Shown here one piece after another: positions 43,740 to 55,034 of a stretch of DNA of 64,000 nt. Below the pieces are notes generated by a model. It saw only the letters and a list, made by a program, of their open reading frames with translations, was not told the DNA's origin and did no database searches. The DNA is taken from NCBI RefSeq assembly GCF_001953885.1, contig NZ_MQUS01000016.1, forward strand, positions 130,898 to 194,897, in the 5' to 3' direction. How positions within the stretch are numbered: position 1 is the first letter of the stretch; each line of letters begins with the position of its first letter. Source of the stretch: Streptomyces sp. IMTB 2501. GTDB taxonomy: Bacteria; Actinomycetota; Actinomycetes; Streptomycetales; Streptomycetaceae. Position numbers and translations under genes: made by a program.

Positions 43740-44783
43740 CTACACGGTCAGCTCCTCGACCAGAGCGGCCGCGCGGATCACCGCCGCGAGCGCCTCGGGG
43801 CGGCCGGTGCGCGCGTGTACGTCCAGACAGGTGTCGGCGAGCTTGATGACGTGCTCGTCCCCGTGCCGGGCGGCCAGTTCGAACACCTCCTCGGCCGATC
43901 CGGGAGCGGTGGGCAGGCTGTCCGGGGGCGCGGGCGCCACCGGGGCGTAGACCGCCGTCACGGCCGCGCTCGCCGCCCAGGCCGCGTGCAGGCTCGCGAC
44001 CCACTCGGTGCGGGGCAGCGCGGGCAGCGTGCGCAGCACGGCCATGGGCGCGGTCGCCGCGTGCACCAGCATCACCGGTGCGCCGTGCGCGGTCGGGAGG
44101 TAGTGCAGCGCCGCCGCCGTGGTCACCTCCGCCAGCAGATCGCGGGCCTGCCCGGCATCGGCGGCCGGGCGCAGGGCGGCCAGTGCGGTCGGCCAGCCGG
44201 GCAGGCCGGAGAGCCGGCCGAGCCGGTGGTTGATGCCGCCGCTCTGGCCGGGGATCCGGACCAGGCCGGCCAGGGCGGCGGCGGGCTCGGCGGTTCCGGA
44301 CGGGGCGGTGAGCGGGACCGGCTGCCAGCGCGCCGCCCAGTAGCCGAGGGCCTGGCCCAGTTCGGCGAGCCGGGGCTCATCCTCGTGGTCCAGCAGGGCG
44401 TGGACGGCGTGGCCGGTCCGGATCACCCCGTGCGTGGCGCCGGCCGCGATCCCGGGCAGCAGCCGCGGCCACCATGACTCCAGTACGGCGCGCCAGGGCC
44501 GCTCCCCGACCTCCCGCGCGAAGAACGCGAGCCAGTCAGCGAGCCGGCGCGGGTCGCCGAGCGCCGCGCGCCAGTCGTCGGCGGTGACCGGCGACAGACC
44601 GCGCGGCAACTCGTCCAGCCGGTCCATGTAGCGGTCCAGCCAGCGATGGACATGGCGTGCCTGTCCGTGCCGGACCAGCGCCTCCACGGCCATGGGGCCG
44701 TGATTGCTCAGCCATCCTTCGAACTCGGGCCCGGTCCGGTGCAGTCGTTCATAGGCCTCGTCGAGCGTGCCGTCAGCGTCCAT
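43740..44783 (-). CDS. Questin oxidase family protein
   Basis: A 347-residue mostly helical protein. The opening EFEGWLSNHGPMAVEALVRHG carries the NHGPM motif of the questin-oxidase-like family, with HxxH-type pairs later (TGHAVHALLDHEDEP, LHYLPTAHGAP). Fungal questin oxidase performs Baeyer-Villiger ring opening of anthraquinones; the role of bacterial homologues is unknown. ATG 44783 has no clear ribosome site, but TAGCGT eight bases upstream could be a -10 box giving a nearly leaderless mRNA. Confidence 0.75.
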   Translation of the reverse strand: MDADGTLDEAYERLHRTGPEFEGWLSNHGPMAVEALVRHGQARHVHRWLDRYMDRLDELPRGLSPVTADDWRAALGDPRRLADWLAFFAREVGERPWRAVLESWWPRLLPGIAAGATHGVIRTGHAVHALLDHEDEPRLAELGQALGYWAARWQPVPLTAPSGTAEPAAALAGLVRIPGQSGGINHRLGRLSGLPGWPTALAALRPAADAGQARDLLAEVTTAAALHYLPTAHGAPVMLVHAATAPMAVLRTLPALPRTEWVASLHAAWAASAAVTAVYAPVAPAPPDSLPTAPGSAEEVFELAARHGDEHVIKLADTCLDVHARTGRPEALAAVIRAAALVEELTV

Positions 44784-44969
44784 GACACAAGACGCTAGGC
44801 GAGTGCCCAGGCGGCATCATCGGCCGACGGGTCGAGCCGGGTCCGTACGCAGGACCTAGGACCGCGGACGGACCGGCGCCGGCCCCGCCTTGCACCTGGT
44901 CCCGCATGCCGGGCACAGCCCGTCCCGCACGCCCGTCCGGCCGCGGTCAGCCCCCTGTACGCTCCCGGC

Positions 44970-45500
44970 ATGGACCTCGTGATCGGCACTCTGGACCTCT
45001 CCGCCCACGTGGACGAGGCCTTGGCCGTCCAAGCCGTCGCCTTCGGACTCGGCCCGGACGAAGTGGCCGTACGCCGGCAGATCGTCCAGCGCCATATGCA
45101 GTACCAGGGTGCGCGGGCCCTCGGCGCGAGTGCCGGCGGACGGCTCGTCGGATTCGTGTACGGCATGCCCAACTCCCGTACCCACTGGTGGTCGACGGTC
45201 GTGGAGCCGTACCTCCGCGCGGCCGGCAACGACTTCTGGCTGGACGACTCCTTCGTGATCACAGAGCTCCACGTCCACCCCGACCACCAGAACCGCGGCA
45301 TCGGCCGCCGTCTGATCACCACCATCACGGACTCCGCCGCCGAACCCCGCTCGATCCTCTCCGCGATCGACACCGACAGCCCGGCCCGCGGCCTCTACCA
45401 CTCCCTCGGCTATGTCGACCTCGCCCGCCAGGTCCACTTCCCGAGCGCCCCGCGGCCGTACGCGGTGATGGGCGCCCCCCTGCCGCTGCGCCGCAGATAA
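44970..45500 (+). CDS. GNAT family N-acetyltransferase
   Basis: A 176-residue single-domain acetyltransferase. The acetyl-CoA motif is ITELHVHPDHQNRGIGRRL (about residues 91-110), followed by ILSAIDTDSPARGLYHSLGY, the usual C-terminal strand-helix. Substrate unknown. ATG 44970 begins MDLVIGTLDL. It is followed by four 12-bp tandem repeats and then proS; whether they share a transcript is unclear. Confidence 0.8.
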   Translation: MDLVIGTLDLSAHVDEALAVQAVAFGLGPDEVAVRRQIVQRHMQYQGARALGASAGGRLVGFVYGMPNSRTHWWSTVVEPYLRAAGNDFWLDDSFVITELHVHPDHQNRGIGRRLITTITDSAAEPRSILSAIDTDSPARGLYHSLGYVDLARQVHFPSAPRPYAVMGAPLPLRRR

Positions 45501-45548
45501 AGCCGCGAACACACCCGCGAGCAAACCCGCGGACAAACTCGCGGACAA
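45501..45548. repeat. Four imperfect 12-bp tandem repeats
   Basis: AGCCGCGAACAC, ACCCGCGAGCAA, ACCCGCGGACAA and ACTCGCGGACAA run head to tail directly after the acetyltransferase stop, upstream of the proS promoter region. Confidence 0.75.
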
Positions 45549-45635
45549 AGACGAGGCATAACCGATTTCCGCCCGCACAGGCGGCCCGGCTAACCTCCTA
45601 TGCCATCACCCTTACCCAGCAGGAGTACGAGAACC

Positions 45636-47339
45636 ATGGCCAACGCACCGGTCCAGCGCATGTCCCAGTTGATGGCGAAGACGCTGCGCGACGACCCGGC
45701 GGACGCCGAGGTCCTCAGCCACAAGCTCCTCGTCCGCGCCGGCTACGTCCGCCGCACCGCCGCCGGCATCTGGAGCTGGCTGCCCCTCGGCAAGAAGGTC
45801 TTCTCCAACGTGGAGCGGATCGTCCGTGAGGAGATGGACGCCATCGGCGCCCAGGAGGTGCTGCTCCCCGCCCTGCTGCCCCGCGAGCCGTACGACGCCA
45901 CCGGCCGCTGGGACGAGTACGGCCAGGAGCTGTTCCGGCTCAAGGACCGCAAGGGCGGCGACTACCTCCTCGGCCCCACCCACGAGGAGATCTTCACCCT
46001 CCTGGTCAAGGACCAGTGCACGTCCTACAAGGACCTGCCGGTGATCCTCTACCAGATCCAGACCAAGTTCCGCGACGAGGCCCGCCCCCGCGCCGGCATC
46101 CTGCGCGGCCGCGAGTTCCAGATGAAGGACTCGTACTCCTTCGACACCGAGGACGAGGGCCTCGCGAAGTCCTACGCCCTGCACCGCGAGGCCTACCAGC
46201 GCATCTTCGACCGCCTCGGCCTCGACTACCGCATCTGCGCGGCCACCGCCGGCGCCATGGGCGGCTCCAAGTCCGAGGAGTTCCTGGCCCCGGCCGAGGC
46301 CGGTGAGGACACCTTCGCGGACTGCCCGAACTGCGACTTCGCGGCCAACACCGAGGCGATCACGTACGCGCTGCAGCCGGTCGACGGCTCGGCCGTGCCC
46401 GCGCTTGAGGAGATCCCGACCCCCGACACCCCGACCATCGAGACCCTCGCCGCCTCCCTCGGCGTCCCGGCCTCCGCCACGCTGAAGAACCTGCTGGTGA
46501 AGGTGGACGGCGAGATCGTCGCCGTCGGCGTGCCCGGCGACCGCGAGGTCGACCTGGACAAGGTCGAGGCGCACTTCGCCCCGGCGTCCGTCGAGATGGT
46601 CACCGAGGCCGACTTCGCCGGCCGCCCCGACCTGGTCCGCGGCTACGTCGGCCCGCAGGGTCTGGGGGAGAAGGTGAAGTACGTCGCCGACCCGCGCGTG
46701 GCCCCCGGCACCTCCTGGATCACCGGCGCCAACAAGGAGCACACGCACGCCAAGAACGTCGTCGCCGGCCGTGACTTCGAGGTCGACGAGTACGTGGACG
46801 TGGTCGTGGTGCAGGAGGGCGACCCCTGCCCGAAGTGCGGCACCGGCCTGAAGCTGGACCGCGCCATCGAGATCGGCCACATCTTCCAGCTCGGCCGCAA
46901 GTACGCCGACGCCCTCAAGCTCGACGTCCTCGGCCAGAACGGCAAGCCCGTCCGCGTCACCATGGGCTCCTACGGCATCGGCGTCTCGCGTGCCGTCGCC
47001 GCGCTCGCCGAGCAGAACGCCGACGACAAGGGTCTGGTGTGGGCCAAGGAGGTCGCCCCGGCCGACGTGCATGTGGTCGCCGCCGGCAAGGCCCTGCAGA
47101 CCGAGCTGGCCCTCGACGTCGCCGAGAAGCTGGCCGCCGCAGGCGTCCGCGTCCTGGTCGACGACCGGGCCGGTGTCTCCCCGGGCGTGAAGTTCACCGA
47201 CGCCGAGCTGATCGGCGTCCCGCAGATCCTGGTCGCCGGCCGCCGCTCCGGCGAGGGTGTCGTGGAACTGAAGGACCGCAAGACCGGCGAGCGCGAGGAG
47301 CTGACGGTCGAGGACGCGATCGCCCGCCTGACGGCGTAG
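45636..47339 (+). CDS. proS: Prolyl-tRNA synthetase
   Basis: A 567-residue class II synthetase of the bacterial type, charging tRNA-Pro. The class II motifs are seen in LLPREPYDATGRWDEYGQ (motif 1-2 area), KFRDEARPRAGILRGREFQM (motif 2) and GSYGIGVSRAVAAL (motif 3). An editing domain of the YbaK type is inserted at about residues 225-390 (LAASLGVPASATLKNLLV) and the anticodon-binding domain is C-terminal. ATG 45636 has AGGAG ten bases upstream. A strong bidirectional terminator follows the stop. Confidence 0.93.
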   Translation: MANAPVQRMSQLMAKTLRDDPADAEVLSHKLLVRAGYVRRTAAGIWSWLPLGKKVFSNVERIVREEMDAIGAQEVLLPALLPREPYDATGRWDEYGQELFRLKDRKGGDYLLGPTHEEIFTLLVKDQCTSYKDLPVILYQIQTKFRDEARPRAGILRGREFQMKDSYSFDTEDEGLAKSYALHREAYQRIFDRLGLDYRICAATAGAMGGSKSEEFLAPAEAGEDTFADCPNCDFAANTEAITYALQPVDGSAVPALEEIPTPDTPTIETLAASLGVPASATLKNLLVKVDGEIVAVGVPGDREVDLDKVEAHFAPASVEMVTEADFAGRPDLVRGYVGPQGLGEKVKYVADPRVAPGTSWITGANKEHTHAKNVVAGRDFEVDEYVDVVVVQEGDPCPKCGTGLKLDRAIEIGHIFQLGRKYADALKLDVLGQNGKPVRVTMGSYGIGVSRAVAALAEQNADDKGLVWAKEVAPADVHVVAAGKALQTELALDVAEKLAAAGVRVLVDDRAGVSPGVKFTDAELIGVPQILVAGRRSGEGVVELKDRKTGEREELTVEDAIARLTA

Positions 47340-47365
47340 CGGCAAGGAAAGCCCTCGGCAGAGGA

Positions 47366-47401
47366 AAGCCCCCTGAGATCCGCGGAGGTCTCAGGGGGCT
47401 T
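47366..47401. terminator. Bidirectional terminator between proS and the convergent gene
   Basis: AAGCCCCCTGAGA and TCTCAGGGGGCTT form a 13-bp perfect stem with a ten-base loop, flanked by A-rich sequence on the left and a pyrimidine tract on the right, so it can serve both strands. Confidence 0.88.
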
Positions 47402-47413
47402 CTCCCATCGCCT

Positions 47414-48319
47414 TCACAGCCAGCCGGCGAACTCCAGCAGAAGTTCCCCGTCCTGCGGCCGCCCCACGCGAAGTGCTCGCACCCCGGACTCCACCGCCCG
47501 GAACAAGGTCCACCCCCGCAACCGCTCGTGATCGACCTCCAGCGACTCCGCGAGCCGCTTGATCCGCCGCCGGACGATCGCCGCCCCCGAGGGCGCCGCG
47601 ATCAGGTCCTCCACCCGGTCCCGCACCAGCCGCGCCAGATCGAACGCACACTCGCCGACCACCGGATCCGGCCCCACCGCGAGCCACGGCATCCGCTCCC
47701 CGGCGAGCACCTTGCTCTGCCGGAACGTCCCGTGCAGCAACCGCTGTTCAGGCGGCGCGGCCACCAGCTCGTCGCGGGCCGCCAGCGCCGCGTCGACCAG
47801 CGGCGCCACCTCGGGTTCGGCGTCCGCGCCCGCCCGCATCGCCGTCGCCTGCCGCCCGGTGCGCTCGGCGACGGTCTCGAACACCTCGAAGACAGGGCCC
47901 GCCGGCGGCTCGGTCCACAGCCGCCGCAGCGTCCCCGCCGCCTCCAGCAGCGCCTTCGCCTCCGGCAGGGACCGCACCGACACATCCGGGTGCAGCCGCT
48001 CCAGCAGCAGCGCCCCGTCCTCCGCACCGTCCTCCAGCAGCTGTACGGCGCCCAGTCCGCCCCAGTGCGCCAGCGCCGCCCGCTCGCTCTCCGGGCGAGC
48101 CCTGGGCGGGGCCAGCTTCAGCACGGCCGGGGTGCCGTCGGACCGCCGTACCAGGACCACCAGGCTGCTCCGCCCGCCCGGCACCTGCACCCGCTCCACC
48201 GTCAACTCGCGCCTGGCGACGGCCTGTTCGGCGGCGGCCGACAGCTGCGCCAGCCAGTCGTCCCCGGCCGGAGCCGTCTCACCGAGCGCCCGTACCAGGC
48301 GCGGCGGCGGTTCGAAAGC
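47414..48319 (-). CDS. Aminoglycoside-phosphotransferase-fold protein, probable pseudokinase
   Basis: A 301-residue protein with the APH/choline-kinase fold. The ATP-binding lysine is kept (PAVLKLAPP), and so is a plausible partner Glu (ESERAALAHW). The catalytic loop, HGD-x4-N in active members, reads HGTFRQSK here (Asp to Thr198, Asn to Lys203), and the metal-binding D of the following DP motif is Gly216 (WLAVGPDP). All three catalytic residues are thus gone while the scaffold is intact. A binding or regulatory role is more likely than drug resistance. ATG 48319 gives MAFEPPPRLV. It is 64 bases downstream of the ferritin-like gene on the same strand. Confidence 0.78.
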   Translation of the reverse strand, partial: AFEPPPRLVRALGETAPAGDDWLAQLSAAAEQAVARRELTVERVQVPGGRSSLVVLVRRSDGTPAVLKLAPPRARPESERAALAHWGGLGAVQLLEDGAEDGALLLERLHPDVSVRSLPEAKALLEAAGTLRRLWTEPPAGPVFEVFETVAERTGRQATAMRAGADAEPEVAPLVDAALAARDELVAAPPEQRLLHGTFRQSKVLAGERMPWLAVGPDPVVGECAFDLARLVRDRVEDLIAAPSGAAIVRRRIKRLAESLEVDHERLRGWTLFRAVESGVRALRVGRPQDGELLLEFAGWL

Positions 48320-48383
48320 CATGCGCGAGTCGTTCCCTTCCAGTCCACGGTCGTGTCGTACGGGCGCCTGCCGGGTCACCGGG

Positions 48384-48887
48384 TCACGGTGCCGTCGAGG
48401 CGGCGGCCGACGGCGTGGTACCGGCCGCGCCCGTCCCCTCGCCGGCCCGCTCGGCGAGCCCAGGGAAGGTTACGCTCTGCCCGCTCCAGCGCACCGCGCG
48501 CACCGCGGCCTCCCGGAGCGCCGCGGCGGCCGCCCCGCGCCGCGCGCCCGTCGTAGCCCGCACCAGGTCCGCGTACACCCCGGCCACTCGTTCCTCCAGG
48601 TGCGCGGCGAGCAGCACGGCCGTGGCCGGATCCGGCACCGGGAAGGGCAGCGCGTAGGCGGCGTCCGCGGCGACCGGCTGCCCGCCCAGATCGCGGACCT
48701 CGCGGGTCAGCGCGTCCCGGCTCGCCCGGTGGGCGTCGAACGCCGCCCGCGCCTCGGTCCGACGGGCCTCCCCGATGCGGCCGCCGACGACGCCGTACCC
48801 GTACACCGCCGCGTGCTCCGCCGCCAGCGCGGCCTGCACCGCGGTCAGCTCGGCCGCCTTCGTCTCGTCCTTCGCTCCGTCGCTCAC
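48384..48887 (-). CDS. Ferritin-like DUF4439 protein
   Basis: A 167-residue helical protein of the DUF4439 ferritin-like type: AALAAEHAAVYGYGVVG in helix 1 supplies the Glu/His usual for the family, followed by AHRASRDALTREV and LLAAHLEERVAGVYADLV. Whether it binds a di-iron centre is not certain from sequence. GTG 48887 overlaps the stop of the upstream lipoprotein gene by four bases (GTGA) and has GGAGGGGG just upstream, so the two are translationally coupled. Confidence 0.75.
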   Translation of the reverse strand: MSDGAKDETKAAELTAVQAALAAEHAAVYGYGVVGGRIGEARRTEARAAFDAHRASRDALTREVRDLGGQPVAADAAYALPFPVPDPATAVLLAAHLEERVAGVYADLVRATTGARRGAAAAALREAAVRAVRWSGQSVTFPGLAERAGEGTGAAGTTPSAAASTAP

Positions 48888-49390
48888 TTCGCCCCCTCCG
48901 TCAGCAGGTACGCGTGCGCGGCCCCGGCCGCCGCCACCGAGGCCAGCAGCCGCGCCAGTTCGGCCGGCACCTCCAGCAGGTCCTTGGCGCGCCAGCCGGC
49001 GAGGGTGCGCTCGGCGGTGGCCAGGTCGGCCAGCGCGTCCTTCTCGCCGGCCGGAACGGTCACGGCGGACGGGGAGGCCGAGGACCGTGCCGGAGCGGGC
49101 GCCGTACCGTCCGTGAACGCCCGGACGTGCGCCGCGACCTGGGCGCGCAGCGGGCGCAGCCGACCGGACAGCCCGGGATGCGCGGCGAGGACGGCGTCGT
49201 ACCGCTCCAGCAGCCCCTGGCTGTCCCGCGCCGCACGCGCGCGTTCCCGGGCCGTCACCGATGCGCCCCCGCTGTTGCCGGAGTCCGGATCGGCCGAGCA
49301 GCCCACCAGCAGGGCGGCGCCGGCGGCGGAGGCGAGCAGGGATCTTCTGCGCGGACCCGAGGGGGTGCGCGACGGCGGGGGGTACGGCAC
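48884..49390 (-). CDS. Lipoprotein, probable partner of the DUF4439 protein
   Basis: A 168-residue lipoprotein. RRRSLLASAAGAALLVGCSA combines a Tat-like basic start with a lipobox ending in Cys, so the mature protein is exposed at the outer membrane face. The mature part is helical and Ala/Arg/Leu-rich without recognisable catalytic residues. GTG 49390 was chosen for the GAGGAC seven bases upstream; GTG 49423 extends it by 11 residues. Coupling to the ferritin-like gene suggests the two work together, but one is exported and the other lacks a signal, so a direct complex is not obvious. Confidence 0.7.
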   Translation of the reverse strand: MPYPPPSRTPSGPRRRSLLASAAGAALLVGCSADPDSGNSGGASVTARERARAARDSQGLLERYDAVLAAHPGLSGRLRPLRAQVAAHVRAFTDGTAPAPARSSASPSAVTVPAGEKDALADLATAERTLAGWRAKDLLEVPAELARLLASVAAAGAAHAYLLTEGAK

Positions 49391-49646
49391 GGCTGACGTC
49401 CTCGGAGGCTCGTACGAACACACGGGCGGGAGGGCAGCCCGCAGTGATCACGGTACCCGCGCAGTCCCTCGCTTCATGTCACCGGCTCAGACAGCCGACC
49501 CCAGGGCGCGGGACGGTGCCGACCGGGCTCGACGGCGCTCGGCCCGCCCGCCGGTGGCAGGACGCAACAGTCCTCGCGACCGGATACCCTTTGACCAGAC
49601 ACGCGACCCATCCCACAACAGCACACGCGGCCGAGGAGTCACCCGG

Positions 49647-50156
49647 ATGAGCACCACCCAGAGCGAGAGGCTGCGAGAGCTGCTGGAACCGCTCGTCACG
49701 TCCCAGGGACTGGATCTCGAAGAGATCGCCGTGGACTCCGTCGGACGCAAGCGGGTGCTGCGTGTGGTCGTCGACTCCGACAGTGGCGCGGACCTGGACG
49801 CCATCGCCGATGTGAGCCGTGCGCTCTCGGCGAGGCTCGACGAGACCAACGCGATGGGCGACGCGGCGTACGACCTGGAGGTCGGCACCCCCGGCGCGGA
49901 GCGCCTCCTCACCGAGCACCGGCACTTCGTGCGCGCCGTCGACCGGCTCGTGAAGTTCCAGCTGGCCGAGGACGGCGAACTGGTCGCACGGATCCTCGAC
50001 GTCGACGAAGAGGGTCTGGACGTCGAGGTTCCCGGAGTCAAGGGCCGCAAGGCGACCACCCGCAGACTCGGCTTCCCGGAGATCGCCAGGGCGCGCGTGC
50101 AGGTCGAGTTCAACCGCAAGGACAAGAAGGACATGACGGAAGAGGAGGAGGCGTAG
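49647..50156 (+). CDS. rimP: Ribosome maturation factor RimP
   Basis: A 169-residue protein needed for maturation of the 30S subunit. Family features are ERLRELLEPLVTSQGLDLEE at the start, RVVVDSDSGADLDAIADVSR and LEVGTPGAERLLTEHRHF in the middle, and the C-terminal SH3-like domain. The acidic/basic tail (RKDKKDMTEEEEA) carries the GGAGGAGG used by nusA, whose GTG starts two bases after the stop. It opens the conserved rimP-nusA-ylxR-infB operon. ATG 49647 has GAGGAG upstream. Confidence 0.92.
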   Translation: MSTTQSERLRELLEPLVTSQGLDLEEIAVDSVGRKRVLRVVVDSDSGADLDAIADVSRALSARLDETNAMGDAAYDLEVGTPGAERLLTEHRHFVRAVDRLVKFQLAEDGELVARILDVDEEGLDVEVPGVKGRKATTRRLGFPEIARARVQVEFNRKDKKDMTEEEEA

Positions 50157-50158
50157 CC

Positions 50159-51145
50159 GTGGACATCGACATGAGTGCCCTGAGGGGCTTGGTTCGGGAG
50201 AAGGAGATCTCCTTCGACCTGCTGGTCGAGGCGATCGAGTCGGCCCTCCTCATCGCCTACCACCGCACCGAGGGAAGCCGCCGACACGCGCGCGTGGAGC
50301 TCAACCGGGAGACCGGGCATGTGACCGTGTGGGCGAAGGAGGATCCCGAGGACATCGAGGAGGGCCAGGAGCCCCGCGAGTTCGACGACACCCCCTCCGG
50401 CTTCGGCCGGATCGCCGCCACCACCGCCAAGCAGGTGATCCTGCAGCGGCTGCGCGACGCCGAGGACGACGCGACGCTCGGCGAGTACGCGGGCCGCGAG
50501 GGCGACATCGTCACCGGTGTGGTCCAGCAGGGCCGCGACCCGAAGAACGTGCTCGTCGACATCGGCAAGCTGGAGGCCATCCTGCCGGTGCAGGAGCAGG
50601 TGCCCGGCGAGACCTACCCGCACGGCATGCGCCTGCGTTCGTACGTCGTCCGGGTGGCCAAGGGCGTCCGCGGACCATCGGTCACCCTCTCCCGCACGCA
50701 TCCCAACCTGGTGAAGAAGCTCTTCGCCCTGGAGGTTCCGGAGATCGCCGACGGCTCGGTGGAGATCGCCGCGATCGCCCGCGAGGCCGGCCACCGCACC
50801 AAGATCGCCGTACGGTCCACCCGTTCGGGTCTGAACGCCAAGGGCGCCTGCATCGGCCCGATGGGCGGCCGGGTGCGCAATGTGATGGGTGAGCTGAACG
50901 GCGAGAAGATCGACATCGTCGACTGGTCGGACGACCCGGCGGAGATGGTGGCGAACGCCCTGTCACCCGCTCGGGTGAGCAAGGTGGACGTCGTCGACCT
51001 CGCCGCCCGCTCCGCCCGGGTGACCGTGCCGGACTACCAGCTGTCGCTCGCGATCGGCAAGGAGGGCCAGAACGCCCGCCTCGCCGCCCGCCTCACCGGC
51101 TGGCGCATCGACATCCGCCCGGACACCGAGCAGCCGGCCGAGTAA
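50159..51145 (+). CDS. nusA: Transcription termination/antitermination factor NusA
   Basis: A 328-residue NusA of the short actinobacterial kind: N-terminal RNA-polymerase-binding domain (LRGLVREKEISFDLLVEAIE), S1 domain (about 125-195, GDIVTGVVQQGRDPKNVLVD) and two KH domains (GPMGGRVRNVMGEL and LAIGKEGQNARLAARLTGW), without the acidic repeats found in enteric NusA. It controls pausing, termination and antitermination. GTG 50159 has a strong ribosome site inside the rimP tail; ATG 50171 is an alternative. Confidence 0.92.
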   Translation: MDIDMSALRGLVREKEISFDLLVEAIESALLIAYHRTEGSRRHARVELNRETGHVTVWAKEDPEDIEEGQEPREFDDTPSGFGRIAATTAKQVILQRLRDAEDDATLGEYAGREGDIVTGVVQQGRDPKNVLVDIGKLEAILPVQEQVPGETYPHGMRLRSYVVRVAKGVRGPSVTLSRTHPNLVKKLFALEVPEIADGSVEIAAIAREAGHRTKIAVRSTRSGLNAKGACIGPMGGRVRNVMGELNGEKIDIVDWSDDPAEMVANALSPARVSKVDVVDLAARSARVTVPDYQLSLAIGKEGQNARLAARLTGWRIDIRPDTEQPAE

Positions 51146-51156
51146 TCGGGCGGCGG

Positions 51157-51179
51157 GGCGGCCCGTCAGCCGGGCCGCC
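51157..51179 (+). terminator. Hairpin after nusA
   Basis: GGCGGCCCG and CGGGCCGCC form a nine-bp perfect stem with a five-base loop, 12 bases after the stop. No T-run follows, so it may only partly terminate or may protect the mRNA end before ylxR. Confidence 0.5.
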
Positions 51180-51277
51180 GGGAATAGATCCAAGCCGCAG
51201 GTCGCTTGGTTTACGACAACAGCCGTTCGATCTTTCCCCCGAAGGGGTGAGGTCGGTACGGGGAGGTAGACTTAACC

Positions 51278-51574
51278 GTGTCTGGCCGGACGCACGCCCG
51301 AGCATGCCCTGAGCGCACCTGTGTGGGGTGCCGGGAGCGGGCGGCCAAGAACGATCTCCTGCGGATCGTGAGGATCGAGGACGCATGCGCCCCCGATCCT
51401 CGCGGTACGCTGCCCGGCCGGGGTGCCTATGTGCACCTCGCCCTGGTCTGTCTCGACCAGGCGGTGCGCCGTCGGGCGTTCCCGCGGGCACTGCGCGCCC
51501 CGGGGCCGCTCGACACAAAGGCGTTGCGCCAATACGTCGAGCAGACAACAGTTGCCGAGCAGGCAACACCGTAA
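51278..51574 (+). CDS. ylxR: YlxR family RNA-binding protein
   Basis: A 98-residue protein of the YlxR (DUF448) family, with the signature RTCVGCRERAAKNDLLRIV and a conserved GRGAYVHLALVCLDQAVRRRAF. Members bind RNA; in some bacteria they act as regulators or with the tRNA-processing RNase P. GTG 51278 is preceded by GGGAGG at slightly long spacing. The position between nusA and infB is the conserved one. Confidence 0.85.
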   Translation: MSGRTHARACPERTCVGCRERAAKNDLLRIVRIEDACAPDPRGTLPGRGAYVHLALVCLDQAVRRRAFPRALRAPGPLDTKALRQYVEQTTVAEQATP

Positions 51575-51638
51575 GACGTGCCGTACGGAACCCCGTGCGG
51601 CCTGGTACCTCGCGAGTCGAAAGCAGGTCGAGATTGCG

Positions 51639-51681
51639 ATGAGCACTCGATGAGTACGCGATGAGTACGCCCATGAACTAG
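51639..51681 (+). promoter_or_regulatory. Three overlapping micro-ORFs in the infB leader
   Basis: ATG 51639 reads MSTR and stops (51639-51653); the next ATG at 51650 overlaps that stop as ATGA and again reads MSTR and stops (51650-51664); the third at 51661 overlaps likewise and reads MSTPMN and stops (51661-51681). A 7-bp hairpin (51686-51692 with 51700-51706) follows, then AAAGGAG and the infB start. They arise from 11-bp repeats, and could pass ribosomes along or sense initiation. Confidence 0.55.
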
Positions 51682-51719
51682 CGACGGTCCGGCTTCAACC
51701 CGGACCTCAAAGGAGCGAA

Positions 51720-54782
<3,063 letters not shown>

Positions 54783-54798
54783 CAGCCGACGGTTCGTG

Positions 54799-54832
54799 CT
54801 GGCCGGCGGGGCTTCGGCTCTGCCGGCCAGCG
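54799..54832 (+). terminator. Terminator hairpin after infB
   Basis: GCTGGCCGGC pairs with GCCGGCCAGC, 10 bp plus inner pairs around a TTCG-type loop, 16 bases after the stop. No T-run, as often in Streptomyces. Confidence 0.7.
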
Positions 54833-54876
54833 CGCCGTTCCTTGGGGCTCCGATCCCGGACTCCCGGGTGGTGAGC

Positions 54877-54900
54877 GGGGTCTGGGGGCGGAGCCCCCGG
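54877..54900. repeat. Common Streptomyces short repeat with hairpin
   Basis: GGGGTCTGGGGGCGGAGCCC followed by CCGG, with the stem GGGGGC-GGA-GCCCCC (54884-54898). I recognise it as an element that recurs widely between Streptomyces genes; its function is not established. Confidence 0.5.
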
Positions 54901-55034
54901 GCGGCCCGCAGGCCAACGGTGCCCAGGAAACCCTGTCGAGCCCCCGGCAGGGACGCGGTACCGTTCTTGATGTCCCCGGCCACACGGACCCGGGGCCATC
55001 GATCCCGTGCCGGCGGGTGAACCGGCTACACAAC

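Noticed and set aside
45501..45635. T-box riboswitch upstream of proS
   Set aside because: No specifier-type stems or T-box consensus are visible in the short leader; only 12-bp repeats and a plain ribosome site.
47414..48319. Aminoglycoside resistance gene
   Set aside because: All catalytic residues of the phosphotransferase loop are replaced, so drug phosphorylation is unlikely.
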